A stretch of DNA of 64,000 nt. It comes from Niveispirillum sp048066115 (GTDB taxonomy: Bacteria > Pseudomonadota > Alphaproteobacteria > Azospirillales > Azospirillaceae). The notes beneath the pieces were generated by a model. It ran no database searches, was not told the DNA's origin, and worked only from the letters and a program-made list of their open reading frames with translations. The stretch lies in assembly GCF_048066115.1 (NCBI RefSeq), contig NZ_JBLTYX010000001.1:1-64000 (forward strand). The letters are read 5' to 3'. The stretch's first letter is position 1. The number at the start of each line of letters is the position of its first letter. Positions 63,654-64,000 of the stretch are shown here, piece after piece. The translations under genes and the position numbers were made by a program.

Positions 63654-64000
63654 GCTGTTCGCCGCCGCCCTGCTGGCGGCCTCCGTCACGCTGCCAACGC
63701 TGGCCGACGCGCCCAAGCCGCTGTTCCGCGATCCGGTGTTCGACGGGGCCGCCGATGCCTCACTGGTCTATGACCCGGCCGGCAAACAGTGGGTGATGTT
63801 CTATACCAACCGCCGCGCCAGCATGAAGGGTGCGAACGGGGTGGAATGGGTGCATGGCACCGGCATCGGCCGGGCCGTTTCCAAGGATGGTGGCAACACC
63901 TGGACCTATGACGGCACCGCCGACATCCGTTACGGCAAGGGTGACGACATCACCTATTGGGCGCCGAATGTCGAATATATCGACGGGCAGTGGCACATGT
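63640..64000 (+). CDS. GH43-like exported glycosidase, N-terminal part only
   Basis: 120 residues are visible before the right edge. A Sec signal (KLFAAALLAASVTLPTLADA) precedes LFRDPVFDGAADASLVYDPAGKQWVMFYTNRR, with a candidate catalytic Asp, and later DDITYWAPNVEYIDGQWHM, which is the WAPNV motif of five-bladed GH43-type propellers. It overlaps the esterase gene and belongs to the same operon. Substrate cannot be set from this fragment; arabinan or galactan side chains would fit. Confidence 0.75.
   Translation, partial: MALRKLFAAALLAASVTLPTLADAPKPLFRDPVFDGAADASLVYDPAGKQWVMFYTNRRASMKGANGVEWVHGTGIGRAVSKDGGNTWTYDGTADIRYGKGDDITYWAPNVEYIDGQWHM

Overview
The window is high-GC DNA (visibly about two-thirds G+C) with dense, mostly intact genes and typical alphaproteobacterial content: DctABD, a riboswitch-controlled btu/cob cluster with CobO/CobQ-type proteins, a Caulobacter-like sugar-acid dehydratase, an H+-pyrophosphatase and large TonB receptors. 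I infer a free-living or plant-associated member of the Rhodospirillales (Azospirillaceae-like); this rests on gene content and style, not on a marker gene. No rRNA, tRNA, transposase, CRISPR array or origin was seen.

Layout. 1-878: a pentapeptide-repeat protein, cut by the left edge and AT-rich in its middle. 1.1-6.8 kb: C4-dicarboxylate module, dctA with a sigma-54 promoter and two upstream activator-like sites, an unknown exported protein, and dctB-dctD. 6.9-8.4 kb: an exported FAD-linked oxidase. 8.6-18.4 kb: cobalamin riboswitch, then btuB-btuF-btuC-btuD-cobU-cobO-cobQ, followed by divergent cbiB and cobD. 18.6-22.9 kb: TPR/aspartyl-hydroxylase-like protein, an SGNH lipoprotein esterase and L-serine dehydratase. 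23-27.8 kb: two divergent secreted proteins of RTX character that share an unusual C-terminal NPDVAAA repeat. 27.8-37.3 kb: metallophosphoesterase, a propeller-GGDEF sensor, a xylonate/arabonate-type dehydratase, an orphan FliL-like protein and hppA. 37.5-42.5 kb: a methyltransferase, a three-gene set of response regulator, periplasmic binding protein and short GGDEF protein, a flavin reductase and an exported protein.

42.5-64 kb: a rhamnogalacturonan-I (hairy pectin) utilisation locus. It holds a PL26-like exolyase, a PL11 endolyase, a TonB receptor, L-rhamnose mutarotase, a GH43-GH35 fusion, a GH105 unsaturated rhamnogalacturonyl hydrolase, a GPH-type symporter, a lactonase-like amidohydrolase, a GH53 galactanase, a CE12 acetylesterase, a second esterase and the start of a GH43-like protein. 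Together these can deacetylate the polymer, strip galactan side chains, cut the backbone, import oligomers, remove the unsaturated uronic residue and catabolise rhamnose. An Xre-RES toxin-antitoxin pair sits inside the locus. No dedicated regulator is visible, but a palindrome CCA-n-A-A-T-n-TGG recurs upstream of its divergent genes.

Three families of intergenic repeats run through the window: A, REP-like pairs of CCGGCGAAAGCCGG-type hairpins; B, long inverted repeats starting CGTAGGTCAGG; and C, a three-hairpin element found just after three genes, whose stems co-vary between copies while loops and linker stay fixed. The most unusual items are family C, the GH43-GH35 fusion, the divergent NPDVAAA-repeat pair, and the split binding-protein/GGDEF sensor.
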